Both the position numbers and the translations under genes were made by a program. Below the pieces are notes generated by a model. It saw only the letters and a program-made list of their open reading frames with translations. It was not told the DNA's origin and did no database searches. Positions 10,147-21,910 of a DNA stretch of 64,000 nucleotides are shown here, one piece after another (positions within the stretch are counted from its first letter, which is position 1; every line of letters begins with the position of its first letter). The stretch lies in assembly GCF_030035675.1 (NCBI RefSeq), contig NC_084482.1, forward strand, positions 180,758,373 through 180,822,372, given 5' to 3'. This DNA is from Rhineura floridana. Taxonomy: Eukaryota > Chordata > Lepidosauria > Squamata > Rhineuridae.

Positions 10147-10326
10147 CGACAATGGAACCAATTACCTAGAGAGGTAGTGGGCTCTCTGACACTGGAGGCA
10201 TTCAAGAGGCAGCTGGACAGCCATCTGTCGGGAATGCTTTGACTTGGATTCCTGCATTGAGCAGGGGGTTGGACTTGATGGCCTTATAGGCCCCTTCCAA
10301 CTCTACTATTCTATGATTCTATGAGT
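10147..10326 (+). mobile_element. CR1 3' end fragment
   Basis: It runs from ACAATGGAACCAATTACC to the terminal pair ATTCTATGATTCTATG and is closely similar to 24551-24727 of the large CR1 on this strand. This is a 5'-truncated insertion. Confidence 0.9.
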
Positions 10327-10741
10327 CTAAGACATTCAAACCACACATCTATGTTGTATTAATAGCTTTTACAAATCTATTCCTTACGGGGAATGGAGAG
10401 AAGATCTAGGACCAACCTTAGGACTAAAAAAACCTCAAGGCTTGGTTGTTCGATGTCTGCAACTTATTATCCATGATTGTTTTTCTTTTAGCTTAGTAGC
10501 TCCAATTAAGACCAACTCATCTCCCTTTGTCTCATTTGCTGAAGATAATGGAATGTTTGTCAACAGATTGCTGCATCAATAAAAGACCAATAAAGGTGCA
10601 AGCCTCTTCTGTTCAACTTCTACATGAAGCCACTGGGAATGATCATCTGGAGGTCTGGAGGGAGGTGTCATCAATATGCTGATGACACCCAACTCTATTT
10701 GTCTTTTTTCCCTATCCATTCAAAAGCAGCAGTTGTATTGC

Positions 10742-10742
<1 letters not shown>
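10327..10742. other. No gene recognised
   Basis: Single-copy-looking sequence between a CR1 end and an L2. At 10660-10700 the words AATATGCTGATGACACCCAACT would read as a QYADDTQL reverse transcriptase motif, so a small L2 piece on the plus strand may be present at about 10600-10740. Confidence 0.35.
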
Positions 10743-10786
<44 letters not shown>

Positions 10787-11292
10787 TTAATTTTTGTGTC
10801 GCCTATCTGGCCAAAGCCACTCTAGGCGACATACATATTAAAATTCAATAAAATACAATATAATTACAGAATAAAATACAATGCAGTCAACACTAATGCA
10901 GGCGTAAAACTATGTAGGGCAATCAGAAACAATTTTCACAGAAACAGGAAACAATCACAGAAAAATTAGCCCACCCCGGAGATCCCAAAGGCCTGTCCAA
11001 AGAGCCAAGTTTTTAAGGATCGGCGAAATGTATCCAGGGAAGGGGCATGGCGAAGATCAAACGGGAGGGAGTTCCAGAGAGTGGGGGCCGCCACTGAAAA
11101 TGCCCTCTCTCTAGTCCCCACCAACCTAGCTGTTTTCGTTGGTGGGACTGAGAGAAGGCCCTGCGTGGCTGATCTAGTCGGGCGGCTTAATTTGTGGTAC
11201 TGGAGGTGTTCCTTCAGGTAAACTGGGCCGAGACCGTATAGGGATTTAAAGGTTAACACCAACACCTTGAATTGGGCCCGGAAAACAACAGC
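10743..11292 (-). mobile_element. L2-clade LINE, 3' end
   Basis: On the minus strand the frame 11265-10966 is open and reads VLTFKSLYGLGPVYLKEHL, then TKTARLVGTRERAFSVAAPT and LWNSLPFDLRHAPSL, the usual L2 C-terminal region. The 3' UTR follows down to an (ATT)n tail at 10743-10785. The 5' truncation is at about 11292 in FRAQFKV. It is well preserved over the remaining codons. Confidence 0.9.
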
Positions 11293-11975
11293 TTAACCTG
11301 AACCAGGGCCTGGAAGCCTTCGATAGTTGGATGAAAATATATAGTTTCTAGGCAAGATGGAAGGAGTCATGGTTGAAGTCTGGAAGAGAGAGAATTAGTT
11401 GATGCGTGCATACAAGTGGATCTGTACAGTTTTATAATATTTCAGGTCTCTGTTGCTTTTGCTACTATAGATTAATACGCTCATTCTTTTGGAATTGATC
11501 CCTAGTACTAATGGAATTTTTTTAACCCTCCTGCCTTTTCTCTTTGCTCCTCATCCCATTTTCCTTCTGTGTCATGTCTTTTAGATTTCTAAGCCTATAG
11601 GCAGGAACCCTATTGTTTTTAATCAAACATATGCAAGCTGCCCTTGGGCCTTTTTGGCAGAAGAGTGTGATTAAATAATGTTTTAAATAAATAAATAGCT
11701 GTACGTTTACAGCTTGGAAGAAAGCCAAGAATTACAGGGGGTAGTTTTAGCTAAAGGTGTTTTACCAGTTGCACCTTCTTCAGTGTTTCCATGTTTTTAG
11801 GAAAGAGGAGAGTTGGCCACCACAGGTCTTTAAAAACAAAACAAAACAAAACTGCAAGGTTGGGCTGCTGACTACTTTTGGAAAGACTTTGGCTGCTACA
11901 GAATGTAACATCTTGCCTTATAAAGGGTGTTGGAAACTGAGGATATTACAGTGGTGTAATGTTAAATTCTGACTT
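11293..11975. other. No gene recognised
   Basis: A/T-rich; it holds a short (AAAAC)n run near 11830-11852. No protein family or repeat end could be named. Confidence 0.4.
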
Positions 11976-12456
11976 GGGGAGCAATCCAAACCCAAGATTT
12001 GCTGGGGGGAGGGGGGTTTGGAATAGATGCATTTCCAGCTGAGCCTGAGTTCATCCGGGGCTCAGCCGGCTGAAGTACCCCATTATGGCTCAGCCAGGGA
12101 TACACTAGTGTAAGTTCTCTTTCCCAGCTCAGCCAGGGCTCAGCTGAAGCCAGCTCAGCTGAGATGGGAACAAGTGCCAAAAAAAGAGTGGGGCAGGACG
12201 GGGCAGGGGAGACTTACTCCTATTCCTATTTCAGCTTAGTCACATGACCTAGCAAACCAGTGGAAGTTACGCTGGCAAAAAGGGTGGTGTAAGCCCAACT
12301 CTATTTTAAAGGCTGATTTTGCCTCTGACAGGCTCCGGGGCTGGCTAAGCTGGCAGCAGCCCTACTCCTGAAAGGAGTTTGGAATAGGGGTAACTTACTC
12401 TGGCTTAATTTAAACTGGTGTAAATTATGCTAGTTTCTTGTAGTTTGGATTGCCCC
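11976..12456. mobile_element. MITE-like element with GCAATCCAAA inverted ends
   Basis: The left end is GGGGAGCAATCCAAAC (11976-11991) and the right end is GTTTGGATTGCCCC (12443-12456). The interior is GC-richer than the flanks, has repeated CAGCTGAGCC / GGCTCAGC words, and has no ORF of interest. A clear target duplication was not found. Confidence 0.65.
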
Positions 12457-13189
12457 ATTGGAGAAGCTCATCTTGACAGCTCCCACAGCAACACCCGCCA
12501 AGAAAAGTCCATAGCCCAGCAGCCATGTGTGTGGTGGGGAAGAGCCATGGAACAGCTCTCCTGACCAGGATGATGATGGGGCGAGGCAGGTGTTGGTGAG
12601 GCTGGGGTGTGTGGTTACACCAGTGAGAGGGCCAGATTAGCAGTGGTGGTCCCTAGTCCCAAGGTCAATCATGTGGCCCCAACCTCACCACTGCCCTGCC
12701 CAGCCTTGTCCAGGTAAGCAGCAACGATACCCGTATCGGAAGGGTTACTCCACGGCTTCATCCCATCACGTGTCTTGTTACTGCCATAGTTGGGAGTAAG
12801 CTCCATTGAGTACTCACTGCTTCCTGCATAAAACACTGAGCTTTAACAAGAGATTTCCAGCCAGCTGCAATGCAACATTCAACTTTTAATTAGAAATGCA
12901 AACAATATTGCACAGAAGTCTTACTATTTCAACTGCTAGTAGGAATTAGGAATCCTGTCAAAGGGCAGAAGTGTCTAGCCTGCCTTGTTATTTTCTTTAT
13001 TTGATTTCCTCCAAGCTAATCTGTCACAAACAAACTTGAAAGCCTCATTATCACCTCATTCACTTTCCAGATAGAGGAGGATCCGTCAATTGCTCTGGAG
13101 CTCCAGAAGAAGAAGTCATTGCTCCTGCTCTGAAAATGTTTCAGGGCTATGCTTTCCTGCATCCCCTCCTTCACAACACCACTTATTTG
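12457..13189. other. No gene recognised
   Basis: Unique-looking sequence with no ORF of note, no repeat terminus and no strong splice-site pair that I could support. Confidence 0.4.
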
Positions 13190-13555
13190 ATGTATGCAGC
13201 TGCATTGACTTCCAGCTCCATTCAGTTCAAGGTACTGGTGTTTATCTTTAAAACCTTATGTTGCTTGGGCACAATCTGATTTAAGAAAAGCCACTCTACT
13301 AACATCACAACTTAGGGCTTGGTGTAGTCCTAGCTTTCGGAAGATGCCCAACATTATTATTATTTAGGCATGACTTTGGGAAATAATAGTGCTCAAAATC
13401 TAACTTTAATAGTAATGTTTTTAACTGGCACATTTTGTATTTTTATTGTTCTGCTATTTACGAGCTATTTTCATGAGAGTAAAATATTTTTAGCTGCCTT
13501 TGTCACATATGTGGAAAGGGTGGGTTGAAATTTGGTAAATGAATAAACAAACAGC
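13190..13555 (+). mobile_element. Old L2-clade LINE remnant
   Basis: GCATTGACTTCCAGCTCC... reads in L2 style (QFKVLVFIFKTLCCLG-like with frame breaks). The end has the GGAAAGGGTGGGTTGAAATT plus AATAAACAAAC type of L2 tail. Strongly decayed. Confidence 0.6.
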
Positions 13556-13872
13556 CAAATGCTGCAGAAGCGCTCAGACCAACGTATCAGCGATTTAGGC
13601 CAAGGAAGAATGGCTTTAAATCACAGGCTCCTTTGGCTGCAAGAGATCTGGAGATCATATGCCTGAATCTGAGTGAGGATGAATTTTGTACACATTGTAC
13701 TCATCTTTCTGCAAACCGTGGAAGGTTTGGGGCAGCAGTTGCATAGTGAGATTATTGTACCTTGGAATCTTATCTACACAAATCTGTTGATTTGCAAATT
13801 TACTGTTGGAGAAGGATGGGGAGAGACAGTCTTTGCTTCAGATACACACACTTTTTTCCCATTGTATAGATA

Positions 13873-14173
13873 AAAAAGGTGTCCCCGCACTTATAGTGTG
13901 AGTCGTTTCTGACTCTTAGGGTGACGTCTTGCAACATCTACAAGGCAGACCGTATGTATGGGGTGGGATTGCCAGTTCCTTCCCCGGCCTTTCTTTACCC
14001 CCCAGCATATGCCGGGTACTCATTTTACTGACCACGGATGGATGGAAGGCTGAGTGGACCTCAACCCCTTTTACCGGAGATTTGACTTCCTCCTTCCATT
14101 GGAATCGAACTCCGGCCATGAGCAGAGCTTCGGCTGCGTTACCACCACTTACCACTCTGCGCCACAGAGTATA
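13873..14173 (-). mobile_element. tRNA-derived squamate SINE with 8-bp target duplication
   Basis: Read on the minus strand it begins CTCTGTGGCGCAGAGTGGTA (A-box region) and carries the B box GGAGTTCGATTCC (complement at 14101-14113). It continues through the CAGCCTTCCATCCATCCG and GTAAAATGAGTACCC body and ends in a GGGGACACCTTTTTT tail. The duplications TATAGATA at 13865-13872 and 14174-14181 are perfect. The SINE is essentially full length. Confidence 0.93.
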
Positions 14174-14460
14174 TATAGATAGCCCTCTTTTATCTCAGAG
14201 TCTTGCGGGGCATGTCTAAGCTATAGATTACCTTACCACAAATTGGTACAAAGCAGGTATTTGTGGGGGCACGGGGCAAACAACACTTCCCAAGCAATCC
14301 CTTTACCTTGGAGAAGGATAAGGGATAGTCAGTTGCAGGGAGGTCTCAGTAGTGACAAAATACTGAGGCTGTGGAGACCCAATGCGATATAGTGTGTCAC
14401 ATTTTCATCAAGAACATCTGGGTCTAGATCCCTGCATACTTAATCTGGATAGCTTTAGAC

Positions 14461-14599
14461 CAGAGAGGGGTAAACCTTTGGTGGTCTGAATGTTCCTGGA
14501 GTACAGCTCCTACCATCCCTGACCACTAGTCCTACTGGCTGGGGCTGATGGGCATTGGAGTACAAAAACATCTGGAGGGGCACAGGTTAGCCACCAGTG
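14461..14599. mobile_element. Palindromic MITE, CATCTGGAG family
   Basis: This family is a palindrome around ACAACTCCCATCA / TGATGGGAGTTGT with outer words CCAGATGTTG and CAACATCTGG. This copy has GGAGTACAGCTCCTACC against GGGCATTGGAGTACA. Other copies are at 15106, 16759, 20158, 53176, 58480, 58797 and 61385. Confidence 0.75.
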
Positions 14600-15105
14600 T
14601 AGAGAATTATTGCTCATTTTTTGAAGGTGTTATTGGCCATGGGTGGATAGGGACATCTGGCAACTACCAGAAGGGTCAGTAGGTGGCACTGAGTTCAGAC
14701 TGGTGTTAGCAGAGAAGAGGAACAGTAAGTACCCACCCACCCACACCCCACCAGAGTGCAGAGCTGCAGTGCAGAGGCTCAAGGTGCACACAACAGCTAA
14801 TTAGCTAAATGAGTCATCATCACGAGCTGGCTCCTCTTTCCCATCAGCCCTTGCTCGGAGCAAATTTTAGCTTTTACTGAAGTCAGAGTCAGTGTACACC
14901 GGAATGAGAGAGGGACTCTGTATGTAGCAGCTGTTGAGTAAACTGCAAGTAGTGTGCTTCTGTTCTTCAGACTTTCTTTCGCAAAGATATAGCCCTATAA
15001 TATTATAACAAATACATTAGCCTGTAATACTAATGAATGACATATTTTAATGCATGGAGTCATTTAATTTACAGTCTGCCCTAACTCTTTGGGATAAATC
15101 TGACT

Positions 15106-15235
15106 CAGGTTGCCAACATGGTGGTCTCCAGATGTTGCTGGACTACCAGCTCCCCTGACCATTGGCCATGCTGGCTGGAGCTGATGGAAGTTGGAGTCCA
15201 ACAACATCTGGAGCATACCAGATTGGCAACCCCTG
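15106..15235. mobile_element. Palindromic MITE, CATCTGGAG family, with target duplication
   Basis: The ends CAGGTTGCCAAC and TTGGCAACCCCTG are inverted. The flanks ATCTGACT (15098-15105) and ATCTAACT (15236-15243) form an 8-bp duplication with one mismatch, which points to hAT-type transposition. Confidence 0.82.
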
Positions 15236-15243
15236 ATCTAACT

Positions 15244-16180
15244 GCTCAATTCTGTGCTCATAATTATTCCTGTACAGTTTGGCATCACTCTCAGAATTCT
15301 TTGGGGCTGTTGGGATTGTTTCCAGTCAGAAAAAAATGACACAAATATTGGCATGAATTCTTTCTAAATGAAATGTGGATAAAGCTTGTTGTAGTTAGTT
15401 TCTCTACAAGGGTACAATATTAAGACATGTATTGTGTTTTTATATAAGGGTTGTTGCAAAAGAAAAGAAACAAGAAAAAGCAAAGGGAAGGCAAGTGTAG
15501 AGAAGCAAAGAGAGAAGTGACAAAAGCTGATGGCAGATGATAAGCCACAAAGCAATGGCTAATGAAGACGGCAAAAATGAAGGATGTGTAACTAACTATC
15601 CATTACACCATTATCTGTGAAAACAAGAACTATAGCACAAGAAGAACCCAAATGGTTGCGCACAGCGCAATGAACACACTTTTAAAGACAAGAACTTACT
15701 GGTTTCAGATAACTCAGACCCAGATGGTAATGAATCAAAATGGCAGTGTCTTTCTCTAACTCACACAGACTTGCCCCTTTTCTTCCATTAATGGAAAATT
15801 ACAACATGCAATCTCACAAGAGCACACAGGTCCAATGTTACAGAATTCACACAAGCACATTGTACTTGAGGAGTGTTTTTTCATATGGCATATCATTACA
15901 ACTGACTTCCAAATAATTTATTCCTTAGAACATGAGGTGCAGCTTTTAGTTAACTCTGAAGTATCTACATTTTCCTCATCGTTGACAAATTGCTGTGGTC
16001 ACACAGGGAGTAGGGAACAGGAAGGACTGTTCCCCAGGATCCAGGGTACGAGAACCACAGCACCTGGCAGAGAATTAGAGACCAGTACAATATTACATTT
16101 CAGTGAAAAATCTGTATTTCAAAACTTCACAACTATGTCACTGCATATTTAAACTTTGCCCCACACTTCCCTTTTAGGGT
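15244..16180. other. No gene recognised
   Basis: It holds an A/G-rich stretch at 15440-15535 but no coding signature and no known repeat end. Confidence 0.4.
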
Positions 16181-16189
16181 CAGCATGAG

Positions 16190-16600
16190 CACTTTTCTCA
16201 TGGAAATTGCCAGTCCCCTCCCCCATCCTTCTGGGATGGAGAACCATATTCAGCCAGAGAGCCATATGGACAACCTTGGGGGGGGAGGTGTACCAGAGGT
16301 AGGTGAGGCCAGAGGCAAAAGAGGGTGGAATAATGGATCTGACTCTTGCCTTTGTACATAGGCTACATTTCAACCATGCACAAATCAGAAGATTCCACAC
16401 ACGCACTCGCCTCTCCATCCTCCATTCAGGGGAACGAGGCATTGTCATAGTTTAAGAGTACATTCGTGCCAGCAAAAGCACTTGAAAAGGGTGTGAAGCA
16501 ATGCCAGAGAGTGGTGTGACCTGGGCAGAATCCCAAGGACCAGATAGAGGCTCCTACAGGGCCACATTTGGCTCTCAGGCCTGAGGTTCCTCACCCCTGC
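16190..16600 (-). mobile_element. Possible hAT-like element, one end visible
   Basis: The right edge, reversed, starts CAGGGGTGAGGAACCTCAGG followed by a GCCAAATGTGGCCC word, a style of hAT terminus common in amniotes. The left edge is not convincing. Confidence 0.4.
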
Positions 16601-16758
16601 TCTGTACCTATGCTGATACTGGCAGCGCCTTACTTGAGACAAATCCAATCTGAAGCCAATATATTAACAGTGCCACAAGCCACCTTAATGTGGTCGCAGA
16701 AAAAAAGAGGGTTACAGGCATTAAATTAGGCTCGATTTAATAGTTTTTCTGTGTAGAC

Positions 16759-16895
16759 CAGAGTAGCCATCCTGGTGCCCTCCAGATGTTGTTGGACTCC
16801 AACTCTTATCAGCTGCAGTGAGAATGACCAACAGTTAGGGATGATGGGAATTGTAATATAGCAACATTTGGATGGCACCACATTAACTGCTCCTC
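16759..16895. mobile_element. Palindromic MITE, CATCTGGAG family, with perfect target duplication
   Basis: GTGTAGAC at 16751-16758 is repeated exactly at 16896-16903. The element runs from CAGAGTAGCCATCC to AACTGCTCCTC and has the CCAGATGTTGTTGGACTCC arm. The interior is somewhat decayed. Confidence 0.8.
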
Positions 16896-17044
16896 GTGTA
16901 GACAATACGAGTCATGAGCCTGTTTAACAGGGCTGATTCCAGGTTTGAGACATGGTGAAGTGGCAGGGGGCCATGAATAAAAGAGTCCTCTGTTGGGCCC
17001 CTCCTCTGTCAGTGGGCTTTGGTGGGTTAACCTGGCTGTGGTGG

Positions 17045-17200
17045 CAGTGCTCCAAGCAGAACCAAGCAGCAGGGTCTAGACACCATTTTAATTCCTCATA
17101 ATCCCATGGAGTGGTACTGGATCAGTGCTCCAAGCAGAACCAGGCAGCGGGGACTAGACACTATTTTAATTCCCCATAATCTCATGGAGTGGTACTGGAT
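17045..17200 (+). repeat. 78-bp tandem duplication
   Basis: The unit at 17045-17122 (starts CAGTGCTCCAAGCAGAACCA) is repeated at 17123-17200 with about six base differences. Confidence 0.9.
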
Positions 17201-18172
17201 CAGAGGCATTACTGGAAAATAAATGGGTGCCTCAAGCCAGCTATCTGGCCAAGACCAAGTAAACACATAATCCAGGCTAGGTCTGAAGCCTACTTAAGAG
17301 CAAGTTCAGTATGCACGTACATCGAGATCTGACCTCACTTCTTAGCACAAGGCCCACTGGCATGTAACAAAGCAAATCCAAACATGCTACTATGTTCACT
17401 GAAGCAGCAAAGGCAGCATAAAAGAAATTTTCCCCACTTCCACCCCTAACCCCCCCCCCCAGTTCATGCTGTTCTTCCAAATTGTTTATAAATAACTGCA
17501 GCAAGTCCTTGGCTTCAGAGTACTCCTCAGTAATAGCCTTCAAGGATTCAGTCTAACTTCCAAACAGAGGTCAGCCTGACTTCCCCACTTTAGAAAGCAA
17601 GAGTGGAAGGGAACTTAACCTGCACCAGTGAAGAATGGGGCATATAATTGCAAAGTAGATCTTATGCCAATTCCTTTTGTAAACCCAAAATGGACAGTAA
17701 CCTTGCTAACGTTTCCTTCGTCTGCTGTCCTCATATCTCTTGTCAAACAATGGCTTCTTATTTCTCATAGTCTGCTATGTGAATTATTTGGTGTCACTAT
17801 CTGTGCAGGACAATACATGTTGTTCTTTTCTTTGCAAAGCGCAGTCTCTAGTTTAGTCTGGAGCTGATCTCATCCTTATCTTCTGTATCGTTATGCATCA
17901 AAATTATAAATGAATCTATTGCTCTGCATTTTTTTTATCTCCCATGTAAAAAATATTACCACAAATGGGGACATTAGGATGTACCTTCTATTGAACCTGG
18001 TGCTGGCACAAGGCCTACTGTTTTAAGCAACTCAACGTGGCAGGGGACTGAATCTGGGGAAAGGACCTGCCAAAGAGATTTTCCTGCCTGCAATGGAATA
18101 GCAAATGGTGCTTCCCTACATTAAATCAAGGTCCATAATATTCAAAGCTGGCTAATTTATTTTGGTATCTAA
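17201..18172. other. No gene recognised
   Basis: Nothing identifiable apart from a C-run at about 17450-17461. Short ORFs only. Confidence 0.4.
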
Positions 18173-18481
18173 GGCCACATCTGCACTATAAAGCACTATC
18201 ATGTCACTTTACCAGTCGTGCCTCCCACCCAAGAATCCTGGGAACTGTAGTTTGTTAAGCTTACTGAGCATTATTAGGAGACCCCTATTCTCTTTACAGA
18301 GTTTTCTGGAGAGAGAGATTGATTGTTAAACAACTCAGGGAATTGTAGCACTGTGAGGGTGATATCATTCTCCTAACAACTCTTAGCACCCTTAACAAAC
18401 TAGTTCCCAGAGCTCTTTGTGAGAAGCCATGACTAATAAAGTGGTATAGTGGTGCTTTGAATGTGTGGTGCAGATATGGCC
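18173..18481. mobile_element. Palindromic MITE, GGCCACATC-ended family, complete
   Basis: The ends are GGCCACATCTGCAC and GTGCAGATATGGCC, at a total of 309 bp. Each arm carries CCTGGGAACTGTAGTTTGTTA-like sequence and the middle carries GTTAAAC. This is the reference copy for the family in this window. No clear target duplication was found, so the superfamily is open. Confidence 0.85.
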
Positions 18482-18775
18482 TGAGAGAAAATGCCATAAG
18501 TGTTGTCCCTGGGAATGAAAATACAAAATAATAACAATTTACAATTCCCTTCCTTTTCATGACACCCGGAAAAGAGTTACCTGAGGCTGCTGCCTCCTGC
18601 TATATGGTAGGGTTTGCTCTACTCTACCAATATAAATGAAAATGTGTAATGATTCCTCACTCTAGAGAAGAAAGCATATTTCCATGCATATTCATACACA
18701 TCTAAATCAGGGTCCTTCTCTCCAAAGGGATTTAGAAAGAGGAAAATGTGTTCAAAATTGGGGCCCTAAAGCTGC

Positions 18776-18853
18776 AGTCCTATACACACTTACCTGCTTA
18801 ACTCAGTTGGATCTGCTGCTGAGTAGAAATGCATAGGATTGTGCTGTGTGTTA
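18776..18853. repeat. Short palindromic repeat, CAGTCCTAT / ATAGGATTG ends
   Basis: It starts TGCAGTCCTATACACACTTA and ends GAAATGCATAGGATTGTGCT, forming inverted ends. A related copy lies at about 62095-62190. Likely a small MITE. Confidence 0.6.
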
Positions 18854-19054
18854 CTCATATTTCTAGCCTACATGAACTCAAGACAGGGAATAATAACAAA
18901 AATACCTATGAAATTGCCCCTTAGATGTCACAGTAAATCAAATATGTGTGAAAATGTCCCCTTTCTGGCTTAACATCAGCTAGTAGAAATTGATATGTGC
19001 AATAATGTTTCTGATGGGCACACAAATATGGGCTTCTTTACACCTATGCAGGCA

Positions 19055-19127
19055 AGTAATTGCTGTAAACCGCCCAGAGAGCTTCAGCTATGGGGCGGTA
19101 TGTAAATGTAATAAATAAATAAGTAAG
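19055..19127 (+). mobile_element. L2-type LINE 3' end
   Basis: GTAAACCGCCCAGAGAGCTT then GGGGCGGTATGTAAATG and an (AAAT)n-type tail, the same end as the L2 at 8390-9165. Confidence 0.75.
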
Positions 19128-19236
19128 TAAAACGTGTGTAATATCAGTGCATGAAGGGATGGTCACAGCTGCACTGATTGGCTTTTTTGCACAGAGCATA
19201 TGCATATACAAGCTATGCACAGGCAACCATTGTTGT

Positions 19237-19437
19237 ATAGAGGTGAGAGTGTCATACTAGGCTAGGGAGACCACTCATTAGACCACTGGGTGACTTTGGC
19301 CTAGTAACTATCTCTCACCTAAACTACCTTGTAGGGTTGTTGTGAACATAAAATAAGGATGAGAACCATGTATTCCACCTTGAGCTCTGTGGTGGAAAGA
19401 TGGGATATAAACATACAGTGGGATATAAATAAATAAA
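19237..19437 (+). mobile_element. CORE/MIR-like tRNA SINE with L2-type tail
   Basis: A decayed head is followed by CACTGGGTGACTTTGGCC, then ACCTTGTAGGGTTGTTGTGA and CCACCTTGAGCTC, ending GGGATATAAATAAATAAA. The same 3' part recurs at 24880-24985. Confidence 0.7.
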
Positions 19438-20157
19438 AATAATCCTTTCCACTAAATCGTTACCTTGCATTATTCACAATACGGACTGCATGGACATCAG
19501 CTGAGAGCCTACATATGGGCAGCTTGTACATGCAGAGGCTCTGGGTGCAAGGTAAATTAATAGGCTGGATCCAGATGGGAGTTATGTACATGCAGATCCC
19601 ACTGAAATCCCTGTAAAAATTTAGTTGTGACTAACATGCCCATTCATCTCAATGGGAACTAAATGTGCCTAACTCTAGAACAAGGGTGGTCTATCACTAC
19701 AATTCCAAACCACCAAAGACGAGCAAGAATATAAAACAGTCAAAGACAAGCCACCACAGACCAATTATACAAAGGTTTTAATGTCCTTCATAGGGCTCTT
19801 GAGTCATCAGAAGAATGGGATTCCATTGTTAGAGAAGAGGCCTGAGGATACTTCCATTCCTTTAAAAACCTTTCAGCATTCTCAATTGACCTTACAGATG
19901 TACACAACAGAAAAGTGATCTCTTTGATACAATGGTCTAAACTGGCAACATTTTCAGTAGGATGAATAACAGGAATTGTAATCCAGACTTTCTAGCTCGC
20001 CCAACTATGTTGGGAAAGCCATTATTTTAGAGCTTTGCTCAAGCTGTACTCCAGCTTAAAACTGAGCAGAATAATAAGAGATAGGACCCTCAATTTCTAT
20101 TTAAAAAAATAGACCTGATGCATATAAACCTAGGCTAAACTTTGTCAGGGCTTAGGG
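19438..20157. other. No gene recognised
   Basis: It contains a small inverted-repeat fragment near 19560-19680 (GGCTGGATCCAGATGGGAG; CCCACTGAAAT against TCTCAATGGGAAC), otherwise nothing identifiable. Confidence 0.4.
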
Positions 20158-20290
20158 CAGTGACAGGGAATCTGTGATCCTCCAGAAGGTGGTGGAGTAC
20201 AGCTCTCATCATCCCTGACCACTGGCCATGCTGGCTCAGGATGATGGGAGTTGGAGTACAGCAGCATCTGAAGGGGCACAGTCTCCAATC
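20158..20290. mobile_element. Palindromic MITE, CATCTGGAG family
   Basis: Arms AGTACAGCTCTCATCATCCC and GGATGATGGGAGTTGGAGTA surround CCATGCTGGC. Flanking duplications are not clear. Confidence 0.75.
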
Positions 20291-21295
20291 TTGATTTAGA
20301 ACAGTGGTTGAGATATTCGCATGCCCACCCAAAGAAATATCATTGGAGCACCAATATAAAACACAAGTATGTAAGATTCTGTCTTAGGAAAGTCAACTCA
20401 CTAGTCTTGTATGTCACAAAGTGAGAAATGTGGCTTCTGTGAACAGATAGGTTGTGTGCTTTGTGTGTAACAGTTCTTATTATTATGGACACTACATTTG
20501 TCCCCAGCTGAAGATATTTATTTTCTTCTATGGTCTCTCTGTGCAGGTTGATTAAAAAATGCATTCATCTATCATAGTCTAAACAAATCTTAGGTCTCTG
20601 AAGATATTATTAGTTCCTCTGTGATTATTTGGTTTACTCCACTTCCTTAAACTGTTCCAAATTTAAGCTATTGTTAATCTGTGTCTTGAATTATTATTAT
20701 TTAAATATTTATATATTTTCATCTCCAGAACTGTATTATATCATCATTGTCAAAGTGGGACTAAATACGTGTAGTTTATCTTGGCTTGACTTTTTACAGT
20801 TGTGGTTGGTTCTCTGGCACTATTCTCTTGTAGAAACATATTTATGCAACTGTCAGTCTTGGTGCTTGCAGTGCTAGAAGATTAAATGGGAGACCTTCTG
20901 TACCAGAGCTTTTGCACCTAATGTGTGATAAGATATAATTGCTACTGGTTCAGAATAACAACAGCTGTTGCATGTAACACTTATATAGTACTTTGGAATG
21001 TTCCAAAAGTTTCCTTACGTTATCCCAATAATCTTTGTAACAACCATCAATGGTGGCTGGTAAACACTGGATCTGGTGGAGAAGCCAAGGGAATCAATGC
21101 AGGTGGGGCCAATTGGTTCTTATTTTCTCCCTATCCTTCTCCCTTGCAAAGACACTCTGGACATTTAAACAATTCAATAGTAAAAGTACTGGTAAGGCAT
21201 TGCTCAACCATGCTCTAGTGTTTGGTCAATGTTTATTATCGGTCCCCTTGTTGTAAACAGGGAGTTGAGATTGCAGCTGTACAAAGGTAACTGTT
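20291..21295. other. No gene recognised
   Basis: A/T-rich sequence. ORFs at 20629-20877 and 20925-21218 have no family features and no splice context that I could support. Confidence 0.4.
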
Positions 21296-21448
21296 TTATA
21301 TCAGGGCAGGCTATTTGTCCATTGAGCCCAATATGTCTACTCTGACTGGCAGCAGCTCCCCAGAGTCCCATGCAGAGATATTTTCCAGCATCTGCTAGCT
21401 GGTCGTTCAACTGAAGAATCCAAGGATTGACCCTAGGCCCTTTTAAAG
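21296..21448 (-). mobile_element. tRNA-derived SINE (CAGCAGCTC family), old copy
   Basis: Read in reverse of the copy at 48203. TTGTCCATTGAGCCCAATAT, CTCTGACTGGCAGCAGCTCC and GGATTGACCCTAGGCCC (decayed B box) occur in the family order. Confidence 0.65.
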
Positions 21449-21637
21449 ACAAGGCTCATGTTTTATCATTTTCTTACAGGCTCTCCCATTTCCTGGGCTA
21501 CCTGGTGACTGGGCAAAAAGCTAGACTAGAACTTGAGACTTCAAGGCTGAAAGCAAAAGCCCATTTCACACCTTCTAAATTCTTTGTGTTGGCCCATGTG
21601 ATTGGTGATTGGTATTGTGCTTGCTATACACCTGCTA

Positions 21638-21910
21638 GGGATGGAAGGATCTGTCCATTTTGGTTCTCTCTGTTTCTCATTTTTACAATCTTAAATTCAA
21701 TTCTCCCTATTTCTGCAGCAATTTGCAATTTTTTTTAAAAAAAAATCCTCATGACAATTCTTCAGATTAGTGCAAATTTCTCCTAAAAAACATTTCTGAA
21801 TGCAGTTTTGACTAATGTACACATTTTTGCAAGCAATTAATCCTAATATAATACATATTTGTATGTTATTTTCACTAATATATTCATTTTTATGCACACT
21901 CTCCCCTAAC
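21638..21910 (+). repeat. A/T-rich dispersed repeat, copy 2
   Basis: It shares CCTCATGACAATTCTTCAGA, TTTTTGCAAGCAATT and TTTTTATGCACACTCTCCCC with the copy at 9486. It ends against a half copy of the GGCCACATC MITE (21909-21978). Confidence 0.7.

Noticed and set aside
10651-10740. QYADDTQL-like reading as a separate reverse transcriptase gene
   Set aside because: Too short and isolated to call; noted only as a possible L2 fragment inside an otherwise unassigned stretch.
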